20,091 nt of DNA from Marinilabiliaceae bacterium UBA5213. GTDB taxonomy: Bacteria > Bacteroidota > Bacteroidia > Bacteroidales > Marinilabiliaceae. Of the stretch, positions 1 to 9,219 are shown piece after piece. The number at the start of each line of letters is the position of its first letter. The stretch's first letter is position 1. The notes below the pieces were generated by a model. The model was not told the origin of the DNA. It did no database searches and saw only the letters and a program-made list of their open reading frames with translations. The DNA lies in assembly GCA_002412555.1 (NCBI GenBank), contig DHVH01000210.1, positions 1-20,091 on the forward strand, given 5' to 3'. Position numbers and translations under genes: made by a program.

Positions 1-1
1 G

Positions 2-571
2 TTTCAATTTTTGCAGACCGGAACTGTTCGCCGCATGGGGGGAGAGAAGGATGTGCCGGTTAATACCCGTGTGATTTCGGGTGCTGCTATCGATTTGTTG
101 GAGGCTGTCAGGAACAAACAGTTCAGGGAAGATCTCTATTTTCGTTTGATGGGAATTCCTATTCATTTGCCGTCCCTAAAGGAACGCCAAAAGGACGTGG
201 TCCTTTTGGCACAGTTTTTTCTTTATCATTTTTGTGAGGAAAATGGGATTGTCCCTCTGGAGTTGACCTTGGGCGCCAGACGAAAGTTGTTGGATTATCC
301 ATTCCCGGGAAACGTTCGGGAACTTAAGGCCGTTGTGGAACTGGCTGCTGTGCTGACAAACACTTCACTGGTCACCGAGGAACACATTGTTTTTAACGGG
401 GCCGGTGCAACGCCCGACTTGCTGACTGAAGAGATGTCGCTTAAGGAATACAATGAAAAAATAATCCGCCATTACCTGGATAAGTATCAAAATGTGGTTT
501 TGGTGGCCGAAAAGCTGGATGTTGGGAAATCCACCATCTACAATCTGATTAAAAAGTGGTCTAAAATGTAA
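2..571 (+). CDS. Sigma-54 dependent transcriptional regulator, C-terminal part (5' end outside window)
   Basis: This is an open reading frame that enters from the left edge, with 189 residues visible. It begins inside the sigma-54 activator AAA+ domain, at the segment reading FLQTGTVRRMGGEKDVPV, which corresponds to the LLRVLQ.G.VRRVG stretch of the family. Next come the conserved arginine-finger region FREDLYFRL, the proline pair region IHLPSLKERQKDV, and the sensor II motif PFPGNVREL. The last 40 or so residues form a Fis-type helix-turn-helix (AEKLDVGKSTIYNLIKKW). Proteins of this family hydrolyse ATP to remodel RNA polymerase carrying sigma-54 at -24/-12 promoters. Whether the missing N-terminus is a response-regulator receiver domain cannot be seen. 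TAA is at 569-571. The gene converges on gcvH across a shared terminator hairpin. Family assignment is secure; target genes are unknown. Confidence 0.93.
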   Translation, partial: FQFLQTGTVRRMGGEKDVPVNTRVISGAAIDLLEAVRNKQFREDLYFRLMGIPIHLPSLKERQKDVVLLAQFFLYHFCEENGIVPLELTLGARRKLLDYPFPGNVRELKAVVELAAVLTNTSLVTEEHIVFNGAGATPDLLTEEMSLKEYNEKIIRHYLDKYQNVVLVAEKLDVGKSTIYNLIKKWSKM

Positions 572-587
572 GTGGAACGACCCAAAT

Positions 588-625
588 AAAAAAGCGGAGC
601 TTTCGTAAGAAAACTCCGCTTTTAA
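588..625. terminator. Bidirectional intrinsic terminator between the sigma-54 regulator and gcvH
   Basis: A 10-bp perfect stem pairs AAAAGCGGAG (590-599) with CTCCGCTTTT (614-623). The arms continue after one mismatch (600/613) into TTTC (601-604) and GAAA (609-612), closing a GTAA loop. The A-run on the left arm and T-run on the right arm give a U-tract on either strand, as expected between two convergent genes. Confidence 0.85.
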
Positions 626-642
626 TATTGTATGGTCAAGTC

Positions 643-1020
643 TTAGCTGATGAGCGCCTGATATTCATCGGCATTTATCAGCGTGTCAAGTTCTTTTAGA
701 TCTTTAATTTCTATTTTTACCATCCAGCCACCATCGTAGGGCTCTTTGTTGACCAATTCAGGCTGAGATTCCAGATTTTCATTGACCTCAATGATTTTTC
801 CGGCTACAGGCATGTATAAGTCCGATACGGTTTTAACCGCCTCAATCGTACCAAAAACTTCCTCCTTTTCGAGGTCTTCATCTTCGGTATCAATTTCGAC
901 AAATACAATATCGCCCAATTCACTTTGTGCAAATTCAGTAATGCCAACAATGGCGATGTTGCCCTCTATCTTGACCCATTCATGGTCTTTAGTGTACTTT
1001 AAGCTTTCAGGTAGATTCAT
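643..1020 (-). CDS. gcvH: Glycine cleavage system H protein
   Basis: The product is 125 aa, the usual length for GcvH, the lipoyl carrier that shuttles the aminomethyl group between the P, T and L proteins of the glycine cleavage complex in the cytosol. The lipoylation motif is clear (GTIEAVKTVSDLYMPVAGK), placing the lipoyl lysine at K63. The N-terminal KYTKDHEWV signature and the family pattern GITEFAQSELGDIVFVE are also present. ATG is at 1018-1020. It is the last gene of the minus-strand run, 65 bp downstream of sprA, and no other glycine-cleavage gene is nearby. It is probably cotranscribed with sprA, although a TAATTTTG box lies just upstream (1048-1055). No Shine-Dalgarno sequence is evident, as is normal in Bacteroidota. 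Confidence 0.97.
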   Translation of the reverse strand: MNLPESLKYTKDHEWVKIEGNIAIVGITEFAQSELGDIVFVEIDTEDEDLEKEEVFGTIEAVKTVSDLYMPVAGKIIEVNENLESQPELVNKEPYDGGWMVKIEIKDLKELDTLINADEYQALIS

Positions 1021-1047
1021 GATGCTTTATTTAATATGGTTACGAAC

Positions 1048-1055
1048 CAAAATTA
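1048..1055 (-). promoter_or_regulatory. Possible -7 box for gcvH (TAATTTTG)
   Basis: On the minus strand, 27 bases before the gcvH ATG, the octamer TAATTTTG fits the Bacteroidota -7 consensus TAnnTTTG. Only a weak TTA, not TTG, sits about 21 bases upstream as a -33 element. This would allow gcvH to be transcribed separately from sprA, but it is a weak call. Confidence 0.35.
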
Positions 1056-1085
1056 AGTATTTTTTATTGTTTTTACTAACCCTTG

Positions 1086-4000
1086 TTATTGTGCCAGTGA
1101 AAATCTGAAATTGACACCAAAGCTACTGTTGGTAATCGGGTAGCTGGTGGATATGTAGGGCGCATTAAATTGCCGGTCGTAAAAAAGTTGCATGTTAAAC
1201 CGGTCGCTCAAAACATAATCGGCTGTAAACTTCAAAGTGGTAATTCTTTGACCGGCCGTCATTTGGTTAAGGCCTTCTTCGATCCGGCGAATGATAGAGA
1301 AATTATCGCGAATAGAGATATCGGCCCTCAGGTTTAAGTCGGACGACATCTGTCTTTGTCCGCTACCCGAGCCCAGAATCAAATTCATCTTATCAAAGCG
1401 GTAACCCAGACCCACCACATACTCGTCGTTATAATTTTCGATGAGCTGGTTGTTGTTCAAACTCAAATTGATGATGCGGCTTTTTTTGTATTCCGCTCTG
1501 GTCGAGAGACTGTTGTTCCAGGTGATGTTGAACTGGATAAAAGGCGCAAATTGTTCAGAAATAGATACCCCGTTGATTTGGTATTTGGGAATAAAATTGC
1601 CCTGCTCATCGCGCATAAAACTAAAGCCATCCCTCATTTCCTCCCAATCTAAATTGGTCAGGTACTGACCCACATTGTAGGTAGAACGGTAAGCATGGCT
1701 CACATCAAAGGAACGGATGTATTTCTGAAACCATTTGATGCGCGAAAGTCCGTCGTAAGTGACCCTCCAGTTGGGCTGCATTTGTAGCAGCGAGGGGATG
1801 GCATCCAGGAAAATCCCGTCGGCATCTTTGCCTGAATAGGCTGCTAAAAAGGCCGGTATCATAACGTCCTGAGAGGAGAGACTATAGCCATCTACGCCCG
1901 TAGTCACTCCCAGTTCCTCGTCTATATCGGCATAACCCTCGGGTCGGTAGGGGCGACCTTCTACATCCTCGTAACGCGTATCCGTATATATGCCGGTAGG
2001 GTGCGTCATGCCTCTTCGTTCACTCCCCAGACGATTGGAAATGGTCTGGCGGTTTGCCAGGAACTGATCAAAAGTGTCGGACTGGTACACGCCTTTTTTG
2101 CCAACCTTGTCAAAGGCCGTTCCTATGGCATTGAAAGTCATTGAAAAACTCCCCGATTCCATGGTATTGAACACATCAAAGGCGCCGTTCTGGTAGAGGT
2201 AATATTCGCTCAGGTTGTTGGCATATCTGCGGTTGGAAGTCAGGTCGATTTTTAAGCCACTAATAGGTTCCAGCATCACGCGCAGGGTGATGTCCTGGGT
2301 GTGACTCATGGAATAGGCCGAGTTAAGGGTGGAGTCCGTGGTGAGCCAGTTGTTCTCAGCTGCCCGCATCGCAAAATCACGCGATTGCCATCCCAGAATA
2401 AAAGGAATACCCGGGGCTTGCAGGCCGTCGAAGTTTTCGCTGCCCATGAATTTTGTTTCAGGCAGATAACCCGGAAGGATGGTTCCGTTGTTTTCTGAAT
2501 ACGTTAAAGAAACGCTTCTGAGGCTGGTGAGCAGTCGCAGCGAGAAATCCTTGATGGCTTTCCCGGTATTGGGCTCTTGTGTTTTTTGACCTGTTACCAT
2601 TACCCGGGCATTGGCCACATCCTGCTGAGGGGTAAAGGTCAGGGTGTTTTTGTCGACAATATTCTGATCGCCCCGCACCGGATGCCCCGACTCATTGAAT
2701 ACACGGGCAGTTACCGTAGAAGTCTCCAGTCGGTGATTAACCGTGAAAGGTTCTCCGGCTTTCATTTCCAGATTGTGCTGGGTAAAGCGCACCGTTTCAC
2801 CCCCTTGAGTGGCCGCACGTTGCTGCTGGCGTTGGGGCGGACGGTTCAACGCTCTTAAGTACGTCGATTTGTTGTATAAATTGTTAAAGTTCAACTGGGC
2901 ATTGCCCTGAATGTTGTTAGAGTTGCGGATGATGTTTCCCCATTCATAGTCCATTCGTGTTATCGGACCCTGTTGCCAATTGTATAAAGCGCCATAATTG
3001 ACGGAGGCTGAGGTCCAGTCCAAATAAGGCAATTTATTGATGGGGATGTTGTAGCTCAGACTCACATTGTGCTGGTAGTTGGTGGTACGCCCCAGATTGG
3101 CAATGCTGGTCATTATTGAATCCTTCCAAATTTCGTAATCGTCCTTATACCTGTTTTTATTAACGGGGCCTTCCGGCTCATCTATTACCGCATTGTTCGT
3201 TGATCTGAAATCAAACTTGAGCGAGCGGGTCAGGTTGTAAGTGAGATCAAAATGGCGGTTCCAATAGAAATCTTTATTTACGGTAACCGGAATTTGGAAA
3301 TTGGGATTGCTAATGTTTCGAAGTTGTTCTTCCCGGTAACCACGCATCACTTCCCACCGATAGCCTACCTGCGTGGGCGCCCAATAAAAGTTGAAGTCGC
3401 GTATAAGCCCCAGTGCATTTCCCTGCAACGTTTTGAAGGGCTCAACAGGCTTAGGCCTGTTGATGAAGTTATAGGCCAGTATCCCACGGTAGTTCTTGTC
3501 GGTTAGGTATTCCGTATCAATATTCCTTCGGTAAGTTTCGTTGTACGAATAGGTCGCACTCAAATTCGATGGTGCATAGAAGGGTGTTTCATTGTCCTTC
3601 GGCTGAATTCTTACATTGGTGAAGTTGATGCTTTTCCGCTTGGTATAATCCTGGGAAACATTTTTGATGCTGTCGCGCTCTGCTTTGGTTTCTGCGTTTT
3701 TCAAGGCCACATCCAGGGGAACATCCGGATCCAGCGGATAATATTCAGGGGTGGCTATCTGCTCGCTAATGCCGGCATAGAAGGGGATTGAGAGGCGGCT
3801 TTCAGGGCCCAGGAATTTACCCAACTCCAGATTGGTGGCCACATCGTATTGGAAAAAGTCTTCCTGACTGCGCTCCGTAACGCTTTGGTCAATGCTGCCG
3901 AAACCAACGGTACTGGCCCTACCGGCCACAGATACCGAGCCCAGATCGGCCAGTTTGATGTTCATCCGGCTATTGGCCGCCCATCCGCCACGTTCGTTAA

Positions 4001-7000
4001 AATCAGAAAGACGCAACTCGTTCATCCAGACTTCAACTGTTTTGGCACCTATGGACGAATTGCGAACCCCTATCATAACGGTTTTTACATTCGAAAGATT
4101 GGGGTTACCCTTCACCTTAACTCTGTTATTTGGTTTTTCCGGATCGTACCAACGGTACTCATCGGTCATTTGGATGCTGGCATTGGCCATGCGCATGGCG
4201 TCATTTCTGCGTAGCTTGATTTGCTGGAACAATTCCAGAGGGATGTCCATGCTGTTTTCTTCGGGCCAAACAGCATATCTGTGTGCCGGGTTGCTGTCCG
4301 TATAGTTGCCATGCGGCGTGAGTTTCAGTGGCAACTCATATTCGTAATAGTTGTTTTGGTAGTCCGTTCCTAATCGGATAAAAGCCACCATTTCACCATC
4401 CTGCAGGTCGTACCCCGGCACTGCTTCGGCGTGGATGTCCATCTTCAGGCGCTTGTACTGGCGAATGTCCATCCCAATATTTTTATACACCGCACGGGCA
4501 TCCCCACGAGCCAAATTCTCCACTTTAAGGGAGATCGATTGCTCGTTGAGCTCCCTCACCGATGGGTTGGCCGGGTCAATGACCCGGCTGATACCCGGAG
4601 GTAGCACATAATTCACCGGTTCCCGGTTCCCGTTTTCTTCAATGTTGACAGCCGAAACCTCAAACTGCGTGTTGGGGTCGGGGTTCACATTGTCCCGGAT
4701 GTCAAAAAGTTCCCTTTCGTAACGGCGCCATTCTGCACGAATTAAATTCAGAGAGGCAAAGCGCAGGATGGTGGTGTCGGCAAAATCATGCAGGAACATA
4801 CGCATAAAACGCACCGATCTCAAATCATCGATGTTGCCTATGATTGTATCGGGATTGTTCACAGGAATCTTAAACTGGTACCATTTGACATCTGCCAAAT
4901 TGCCGTTCTCGAGTTTAATGTCTTTCGCCAAAACAATATCTGTGATAAAATTTTGCCCTATTTCCATTTCGCCGGGACGCAATGGCACTTCAAACTGATA
5001 ATAATTTTCTGCTTCGCTCAGGGTATTATCGCGGTTAATGTCTTCCCCATCAGGTATGTTGGTGGCTGCGGTACTGAAGGATTCCCCCGAGTTATCCGAG
5101 GGGCGTGAGTTGCCTTCCGGGTTGTTGTAATATTTGTAGCGATCCAGAATGCTCATTTCGTCTTGATCCTGTTGGCTGCCTCTGAAATATTGAAAGTCGT
5201 CGGCCGCAGGGTCATTGACTATTCGTTCGTAGGCTGCATTGGACAATTGACCATTGGCATGCATGCCATCAATGACCGAAAGAAAGGAGTTGGGCTCCTT
5301 ACGCAAGAAGACTCTTTCTCTTTCAGAGTTCATACCATTTAAACCGACGTCCTGCATCATTCTGGTGGCGGCATCGTTGCTGAAGGCTGTTACCAGACTT
5401 TGCTGTTTGGGGATGTAACCCCAAACGGTAGAATCCACATCAAAGGGTTCTCCGGGGCCCGGTAATCCCTGTTCAAAAAACTTCCGGGAGTCTCGCAGAA
5501 TGTCCTCTGAGATATCTCCCAGGTTGATGTATAGATTACCGCCTTCGCTGGTGTCATGGTTGTAAATAAAAGGATCCATTACCCAAAACTCAATGTGATC
5601 GATGTTGGCCGATTCAAAATCGTTGGTATCAATTTTACGCATAATACCACCCCAGCTCTGCTTGGGATTTGGAAGTTCACCCTCAAAATTCAGGATGGTG
5701 TTAAAGTTGTAAGGGCCACGTTCCCTAGGGTAGTAGGCCAGGTTGAGCACCGAAATATTGGTAGGCTCGCCATAGGCTGGGTTTTTGAAGGGAAAAATCT
5801 CTCTTTCATAAATCTCCCGCACGTAGTGGTTCGACAGCTGGTTGGCATCTCTGCGGATATGGTCGGGCCGTAGGTTGCTGTTTCTGGTAAACAGGGGATC
5901 AATGTTGTACCAGGCCAAACGTGCCCGTTCGAAGCCATATCTTAAGTCATTGATTTTATCGGCATGGGGAAATTTACCCGACTGTCCCTGCGGGGTACTG
6001 GCCAAATGCCAGGCATCTCGCTGCTTCATGTCGATGGGGATTTTGGTTCCCTCAAAATCATCGATGTAGGAGGTTCCTGCTTTATCAATTACACTGGGAT
6101 GGCCTGGAATAAGGTGGGCAAACTCAGCTTCGAAGGCTACCGAAGAAGGTGTTTTGGTTTGTATCAAAGGCAGCTTGTCCAGCAGCGAGGTGATCAAATT
6201 GGATTCGGTATAGTAGGAGGTGTTGAGTCCCCAAATAGTATTGGCAATGGGCTCGTCGCCAAAATTGACCTTCTGCGTTAAGGGTCTTTCGCGCAAGTGC
6301 ATGATGGTACCCCCAATGTTGAAGTTTTCACTAAAACGGTAGTCGAGGTGCGTACCAATAAGCGTCTTGGTCTGCAGATTAAAGAGCGATTGACTTTCGA
6401 GAGATACCTGGATGGGTGTGCCCGACTCAAGGAGGCCCGAATTGAGAATTCGGATGCGCCCGGAAGTGTAATCCACCGAGTAATCAACGTTCTCTGTAAG
6501 CCTTAGGCCTCCGGCAGTTACCACCACCGAACCGCGGGGGATGTTGAAGGCATTGAGTGATATTTCTGCCCCGCCTGATGATTTATAGGAGCCTTGCAGA
6601 CGGTATTTGTTTTTTTCAGCTGTCTGGCTGGCAATCGTCAGGGTTGAGTCGTAGAGCTCTTTGAAAATATATTTATCCCGAATATTTTGAGAGTAGTTTT
6701 GCAGTTTGCTTTCCATGTGTGCCCCAAAGGGCTCCAGCACCGGGAAGATAATCCGTCCCTGGGCGGGAATAATGGTATAGCCCGGTACAAAGTCAAAGGT
6801 GCCATCGGGGTAGGGCTCTTGCTGACTGTTGAGCTTGTCCAGTTCTAATAGGGAAATGTACTGTTGTCCGTTCAAGGGCCCTTCTTCGGCAAATGTATTC
6901 ATATAACTACCCAGAGAGTCGTTCATATATACTACATTTAGTCTGAAATTATCCGGGCTAACCTGGTAGGCACCAATAGAATAGATGTTTTTCATCATCA

Positions 7001-8579
7001 GCTGCCAGGTTTTAAAACGTGGCGACAGGTTGGTGCCTTTGATCAGTTTCATGATCAAAGCCTGAGGCGCTTCAATACCAGCGTTACTGAATTCACCTAC
7101 CCTGTAAACTTGTCCGTTGTACGTATATTCAAAGGCCACTGCCAGCACCTCGTCGGCATTCAGCTGTGCGTTCAGTGAGATGTAGCCCAGTTTGGTGTTG
7201 AGCGTGTATTCCGAAGCAGGGATGAGTCGGGCATTTTCAATGCGCTCATAATCCCGGGCAGTGGTGAATTGAGTGTTGGGATCTGCTGCTACCGAAATGC
7301 TGTTCAGTATGGTCGTTGATTGATTGATGTCGCGTATGCCGCTATAAGTGCCGGTCATCTGGTTATAAAGCTCATTGGCTTTATTGAAGGGGTATAGCAC
7401 ATTGGGTTTACCTTCCCAGGTATTGGGCTTTTCCATATCTTGCATGCCTTCCCCCAGATCGGCAAATGCCACAATGTTTCTGGAGCTTTGAAAGTCGCTC
7501 GACCGGTTGGTAATCCACACTTCGACCTTGGTAATGTTAAAGGGGGAGCTGACGACCGGCAGGTTTTCCATGGCCCGGTCAAAATTCTTTTTGAACACGT
7601 GCGACAAGAAGAAGTGGCGGTTTCTGTCGTAGGCATCAGCGGCCAGGTCAAAGTCCTGCGTTTGTGCACCACCTTGAATGTTCATAACCGAGGTTTCGCC
7701 TTTTTGCTGGGAAAAAACGGTCTGAACCGATAGTTTACCAAACTGCATCTCTGTTTTTACACCAAACAGACTCTGGCTACCGGTGATCAGGGTTCCGGGC
7801 AGCGACATGCTAACGTTACCCGCCTCAATTTTTTTGATGATATCGTCTTCGCCACCTGCGTATTCCAAATTGATCTGATTCTCAAAGTCGAAAGTTGCTT
7901 CTGTATTGTAGTTGATGCCTAACTTGAGCCGCTCACCAATGGTACCCTGGATATTCATCTGAATTTTCTGCTGAAAGTCGAAGGTCGTCGTCTTTCGCAT
8001 CCGTTCCTGAAGGGTGGGATTGTCTATTTTTGTTGTGTTAACCCCAATTCTTAATTCGGCAATACCCTGTGGGCGTATATTAATGGCATTGCTGCCAAAA
8101 ACACTTTCAAACATATCTCCGCCCACCCTGAAACGGCCGAAGCCATCACCTTCGTCACCTGAACTTTCCCTGGCTTTTTCGCTCCAGTAATCTTGCATCG
8201 ATTGGCGCATGACCTCGTTGTTGTACTCCTCAATGGTCATGGTGTAGGGGAGCTTCACCGGAACGTTGCCAATTCTGCGATATACCGTCACCAAACCTGT
8301 TTCGGGGTCGTACTCCGAAGAATACTCCATGTTGTCCGGGTCCTGAATTCTGACAGGCGAGGACTTTCTTGGTTGTTGAGATGGCAATTGTGATGATGGG
8401 GGATTGATTCTTTGCGGGTTAATTGGTTCCGGTTCCGGCTCCTGTTCAAAGTCGGTTGGCTGCAATGACCACTCCGTACCTGTTGACGGCACACCGGGTA
8501 CATGCTCTATGGCTCCCGCTATGACAAACAGAGAAGTTAACAGTGGAACTAATAATTTATATGTGAAGTTCTTTCTCAA
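1086..8579 (-). CDS. sprA: SprA, outer-membrane translocon of the type IX secretion system
   Basis: The product is 2497 aa, close to the roughly 2400-2500 aa of SprA/Sov proteins. These form the very large outer-membrane beta-barrel of the type IX secretion system and are also needed for gliding in gliding species. A signal peptide is visible (residues 1 to about 23, with basic residues followed by LLVPLLTSLFVIAGA). A Pro/Glu/Gln-rich stretch follows (about 44-75), and then long runs of alternating beta-strand sequence with conserved blocks such as GTSYIDDFEGTKIPID and NIDHIEFWVMDPF. The C-terminus ends as a barrel strand (FGVNFRFSLAQ). The start is a TTG (8577-8579). There is no in-frame ATG upstream before the ruvA stop, and the next internal Met is residue 84, after the signal peptide. 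The gene lies 42 bp after ruvA in the same frame and 65 bp before gcvH. Identification is secure; the start codon is inferred. Confidence 0.96.
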   Translation of the reverse strand: MRKNFTYKLLVPLLTSLFVIAGAIEHVPGVPSTGTEWSLQPTDFEQEPEPEPINPQRINPPSSQLPSQQPRKSSPVRIQDPDNMEYSSEYDPETGLVTVYRRIGNVPVKLPYTMTIEEYNNEVMRQSMQDYWSEKARESSGDEGDGFGRFRVGGDMFESVFGSNAINIRPQGIAELRIGVNTTKIDNPTLQERMRKTTTFDFQQKIQMNIQGTIGERLKLGINYNTEATFDFENQINLEYAGGEDDIIKKIEAGNVSMSLPGTLITGSQSLFGVKTEMQFGKLSVQTVFSQQKGETSVMNIQGGAQTQDFDLAADAYDRNRHFFLSHVFKKNFDRAMENLPVVSSPFNITKVEVWITNRSSDFQSSRNIVAFADLGEGMQDMEKPNTWEGKPNVLYPFNKANELYNQMTGTYSGIRDINQSTTILNSISVAADPNTQFTTARDYERIENARLIPASEYTLNTKLGYISLNAQLNADEVLAVAFEYTYNGQVYRVGEFSNAGIEAPQALIMKLIKGTNLSPRFKTWQLMMKNIYSIGAYQVSPDNFRLNVVYMNDSLGSYMNTFAEEGPLNGQQYISLLELDKLNSQQEPYPDGTFDFVPGYTIIPAQGRIIFPVLEPFGAHMESKLQNYSQNIRDKYIFKELYDSTLTIASQTAEKNKYRLQGSYKSSGGAEISLNAFNIPRGSVVVTAGGLRLTENVDYSVDYTSGRIRILNSGLLESGTPIQVSLESQSLFNLQTKTLIGTHLDYRFSENFNIGGTIMHLRERPLTQKVNFGDEPIANTIWGLNTSYYTESNLITSLLDKLPLIQTKTPSSVAFEAEFAHLIPGHPSVIDKAGTSYIDDFEGTKIPIDMKQRDAWHLASTPQGQSGKFPHADKINDLRYGFERARLAWYNIDPLFTRNSNLRPDHIRRDANQLSNHYVREIYEREIFPFKNPAYGEPTNISVLNLAYYPRERGPYNFNTILNFEGELPNPKQSWGGIMRKIDTNDFESANIDHIEFWVMDPFIYNHDTSEGGNLYINLGDISEDILRDSRKFFEQGLPGPGEPFDVDSTVWGYIPKQQSLVTAFSNDAATRMMQDVGLNGMNSERERVFLRKEPNSFLSVIDGMHANGQLSNAAYERIVNDPAADDFQYFRGSQQDQDEMSILDRYKYYNNPEGNSRPSDNSGESFSTAATNIPDGEDINRDNTLSEAENYYQFEVPLRPGEMEIGQNFITDIVLAKDIKLENGNLADVKWYQFKIPVNNPDTIIGNIDDLRSVRFMRMFLHDFADTTILRFASLNLIRAEWRRYERELFDIRDNVNPDPNTQFEVSAVNIEENGNREPVNYVLPPGISRVIDPANPSVRELNEQSISLKVENLARGDARAVYKNIGMDIRQYKRLKMDIHAEAVPGYDLQDGEMVAFIRLGTDYQNNYYEYELPLKLTPHGNYTDSNPAHRYAVWPEENSMDIPLELFQQIKLRRNDAMRMANASIQMTDEYRWYDPEKPNNRVKVKGNPNLSNVKTVMIGVRNSSIGAKTVEVWMNELRLSDFNERGGWAANSRMNIKLADLGSVSVAGRASTVGFGSIDQSVTERSQEDFFQYDVATNLELGKFLGPESRLSIPFYAGISEQIATPEYYPLDPDVPLDVALKNAETKAERDSIKNVSQDYTKRKSINFTNVRIQPKDNETPFYAPSNLSATYSYNETYRRNIDTEYLTDKNYRGILAYNFINRPKPVEPFKTLQGNALGLIRDFNFYWAPTQVGYRWEVMRGYREEQLRNISNPNFQIPVTVNKDFYWNRHFDLTYNLTRSLKFDFRSTNNAVIDEPEGPVNKNRYKDDYEIWKDSIMTSIANLGRTTNYQHNVSLSYNIPINKLPYLDWTSASVNYGALYNWQQGPITRMDYEWGNIIRNSNNIQGNAQLNFNNLYNKSTYLRALNRPPQRQQQRAATQGGETVRFTQHNLEMKAGEPFTVNHRLETSTVTARVFNESGHPVRGDQNIVDKNTLTFTPQQDVANARVMVTGQKTQEPNTGKAIKDFSLRLLTSLRSVSLTYSENNGTILPGYLPETKFMGSENFDGLQAPGIPFILGWQSRDFAMRAAENNWLTTDSTLNSAYSMSHTQDITLRVMLEPISGLKIDLTSNRRYANNLSEYYLYQNGAFDVFNTMESGSFSMTFNAIGTAFDKVGKKGVYQSDTFDQFLANRQTISNRLGSERRGMTHPTGIYTDTRYEDVEGRPYRPEGYADIDEELGVTTGVDGYSLSSQDVMIPAFLAAYSGKDADGIFLDAIPSLLQMQPNWRVTYDGLSRIKWFQKYIRSFDVSHAYRSTYNVGQYLTNLDWEEMRDGFSFMRDEQGNFIPKYQINGVSISEQFAPFIQFNITWNNSLSTRAEYKKSRIINLSLNNNQLIENYNDEYVVGLGYRFDKMNLILGSGSGQRQMSSDLNLRADISIRDNFSIIRRIEEGLNQMTAGQRITTLKFTADYVLSDRFNMQLFYDRQFNAPYISTSYPITNSSFGVNFRFSLAQ

Positions 8580-8621
8580 AGGAACAGGGTTTACAATAGT
8601 CCGGTGTCGACAATAGCCGGA

Positions 8622-9203
8622 TTACATCATTTTCAAAGCTTGTTTGATAACCTGCTCAACGCGGGCGTCCGCTTGAGCCGACAGAATTTTGTCGATGGCT
8701 TTTTGGGAGGCTGCACGTGCAAATCCCAACATCACTAAAGCAGATAACGCTTCATCACGGATGGTATTGTCTGCACCGGCAAATAATTTTTCGTCGGCAT
8801 GATCCTTCCCAAGCTTGTCCTTCAGATCCACAATTACCCTTTGGGCTGTTTTCAGCCCAATGCCTTTGATGCCTTTGAGCTGATTGGTGTTTTCGGTGAG
8901 TATCGCCACGCGCAACTCATCCGGAGGCAGGGACGAGAGCATCATCCTGGCTGTATTGGCCCCGATGCCTGAGACAGAAATCAATAGCTGAAACATGGCC
9001 CGTTCCCTACGGTCAAAAAAGCCGTAAAGCGTATAGGCATCTTCCCTGATGTTTTCATGGACGACCAGTGTCGTCTCCTGCAGTTCTTTTATAGCAGTAT
9101 AGGTGTTGAGCGAAATGTTGATAAAGTAGCCCAGACCATTGTTTTCAAGCACCACATGCGCGGGACTGCTTTCTACGATTTTACCGGAAATATACTCGTA
9201 CAT
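8622..9203 (-). CDS. ruvA: Holliday junction branch migration protein RuvA
   Basis: The product is 193 aa, the normal length. RuvA tetramers bind four-way DNA junctions and load the RuvB helicase for branch migration. Residues 1-64 form the OB-fold domain (MYEYISGKIV, then GYFINI and DAYTLYGFFDRRER). Two helix-hairpin-helix motifs follow (LISVSGIGANTA at about 74-85 and LKGIKGIGLKTAQRV at 109-123). The C-terminal RuvB-binding domain III is at 148-193 (IRDEALSALVMLGF). ATG is at 9201-9203, 16 bp after the thiL-like stop, so the two are very probably cotranscribed. No ruvB or ruvC is in the window. All three domains look intact. Confidence 0.97.
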   Translation of the reverse strand: MYEYISGKIVESSPAHVVLENNGLGYFINISLNTYTAIKELQETTLVVHENIREDAYTLYGFFDRRERAMFQLLISVSGIGANTARMMLSSLPPDELRVAILTENTNQLKGIKGIGLKTAQRVIVDLKDKLGKDHADEKLFAGADNTIRDEALSALVMLGFARAASQKAIDKILSAQADARVEQVIKQALKMM

Positions 9204-9219
9204 ATTGGATGCTTATGTG

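Noticed and set aside
782..1108. Plus-strand open frame of 108 codons across gcvH and the sprA 3' end
   Set aside because: It is antisense to the strongly supported gcvH, has no recognisable domain and has a composition expected from a shadow frame.
3849..4305. Overlapping plus-strand open frames of 121 and 137 codons inside sprA
   Set aside because: They are antisense to a continuous SprA frame. Two different frames open over the same stretch point to base composition, not genes.
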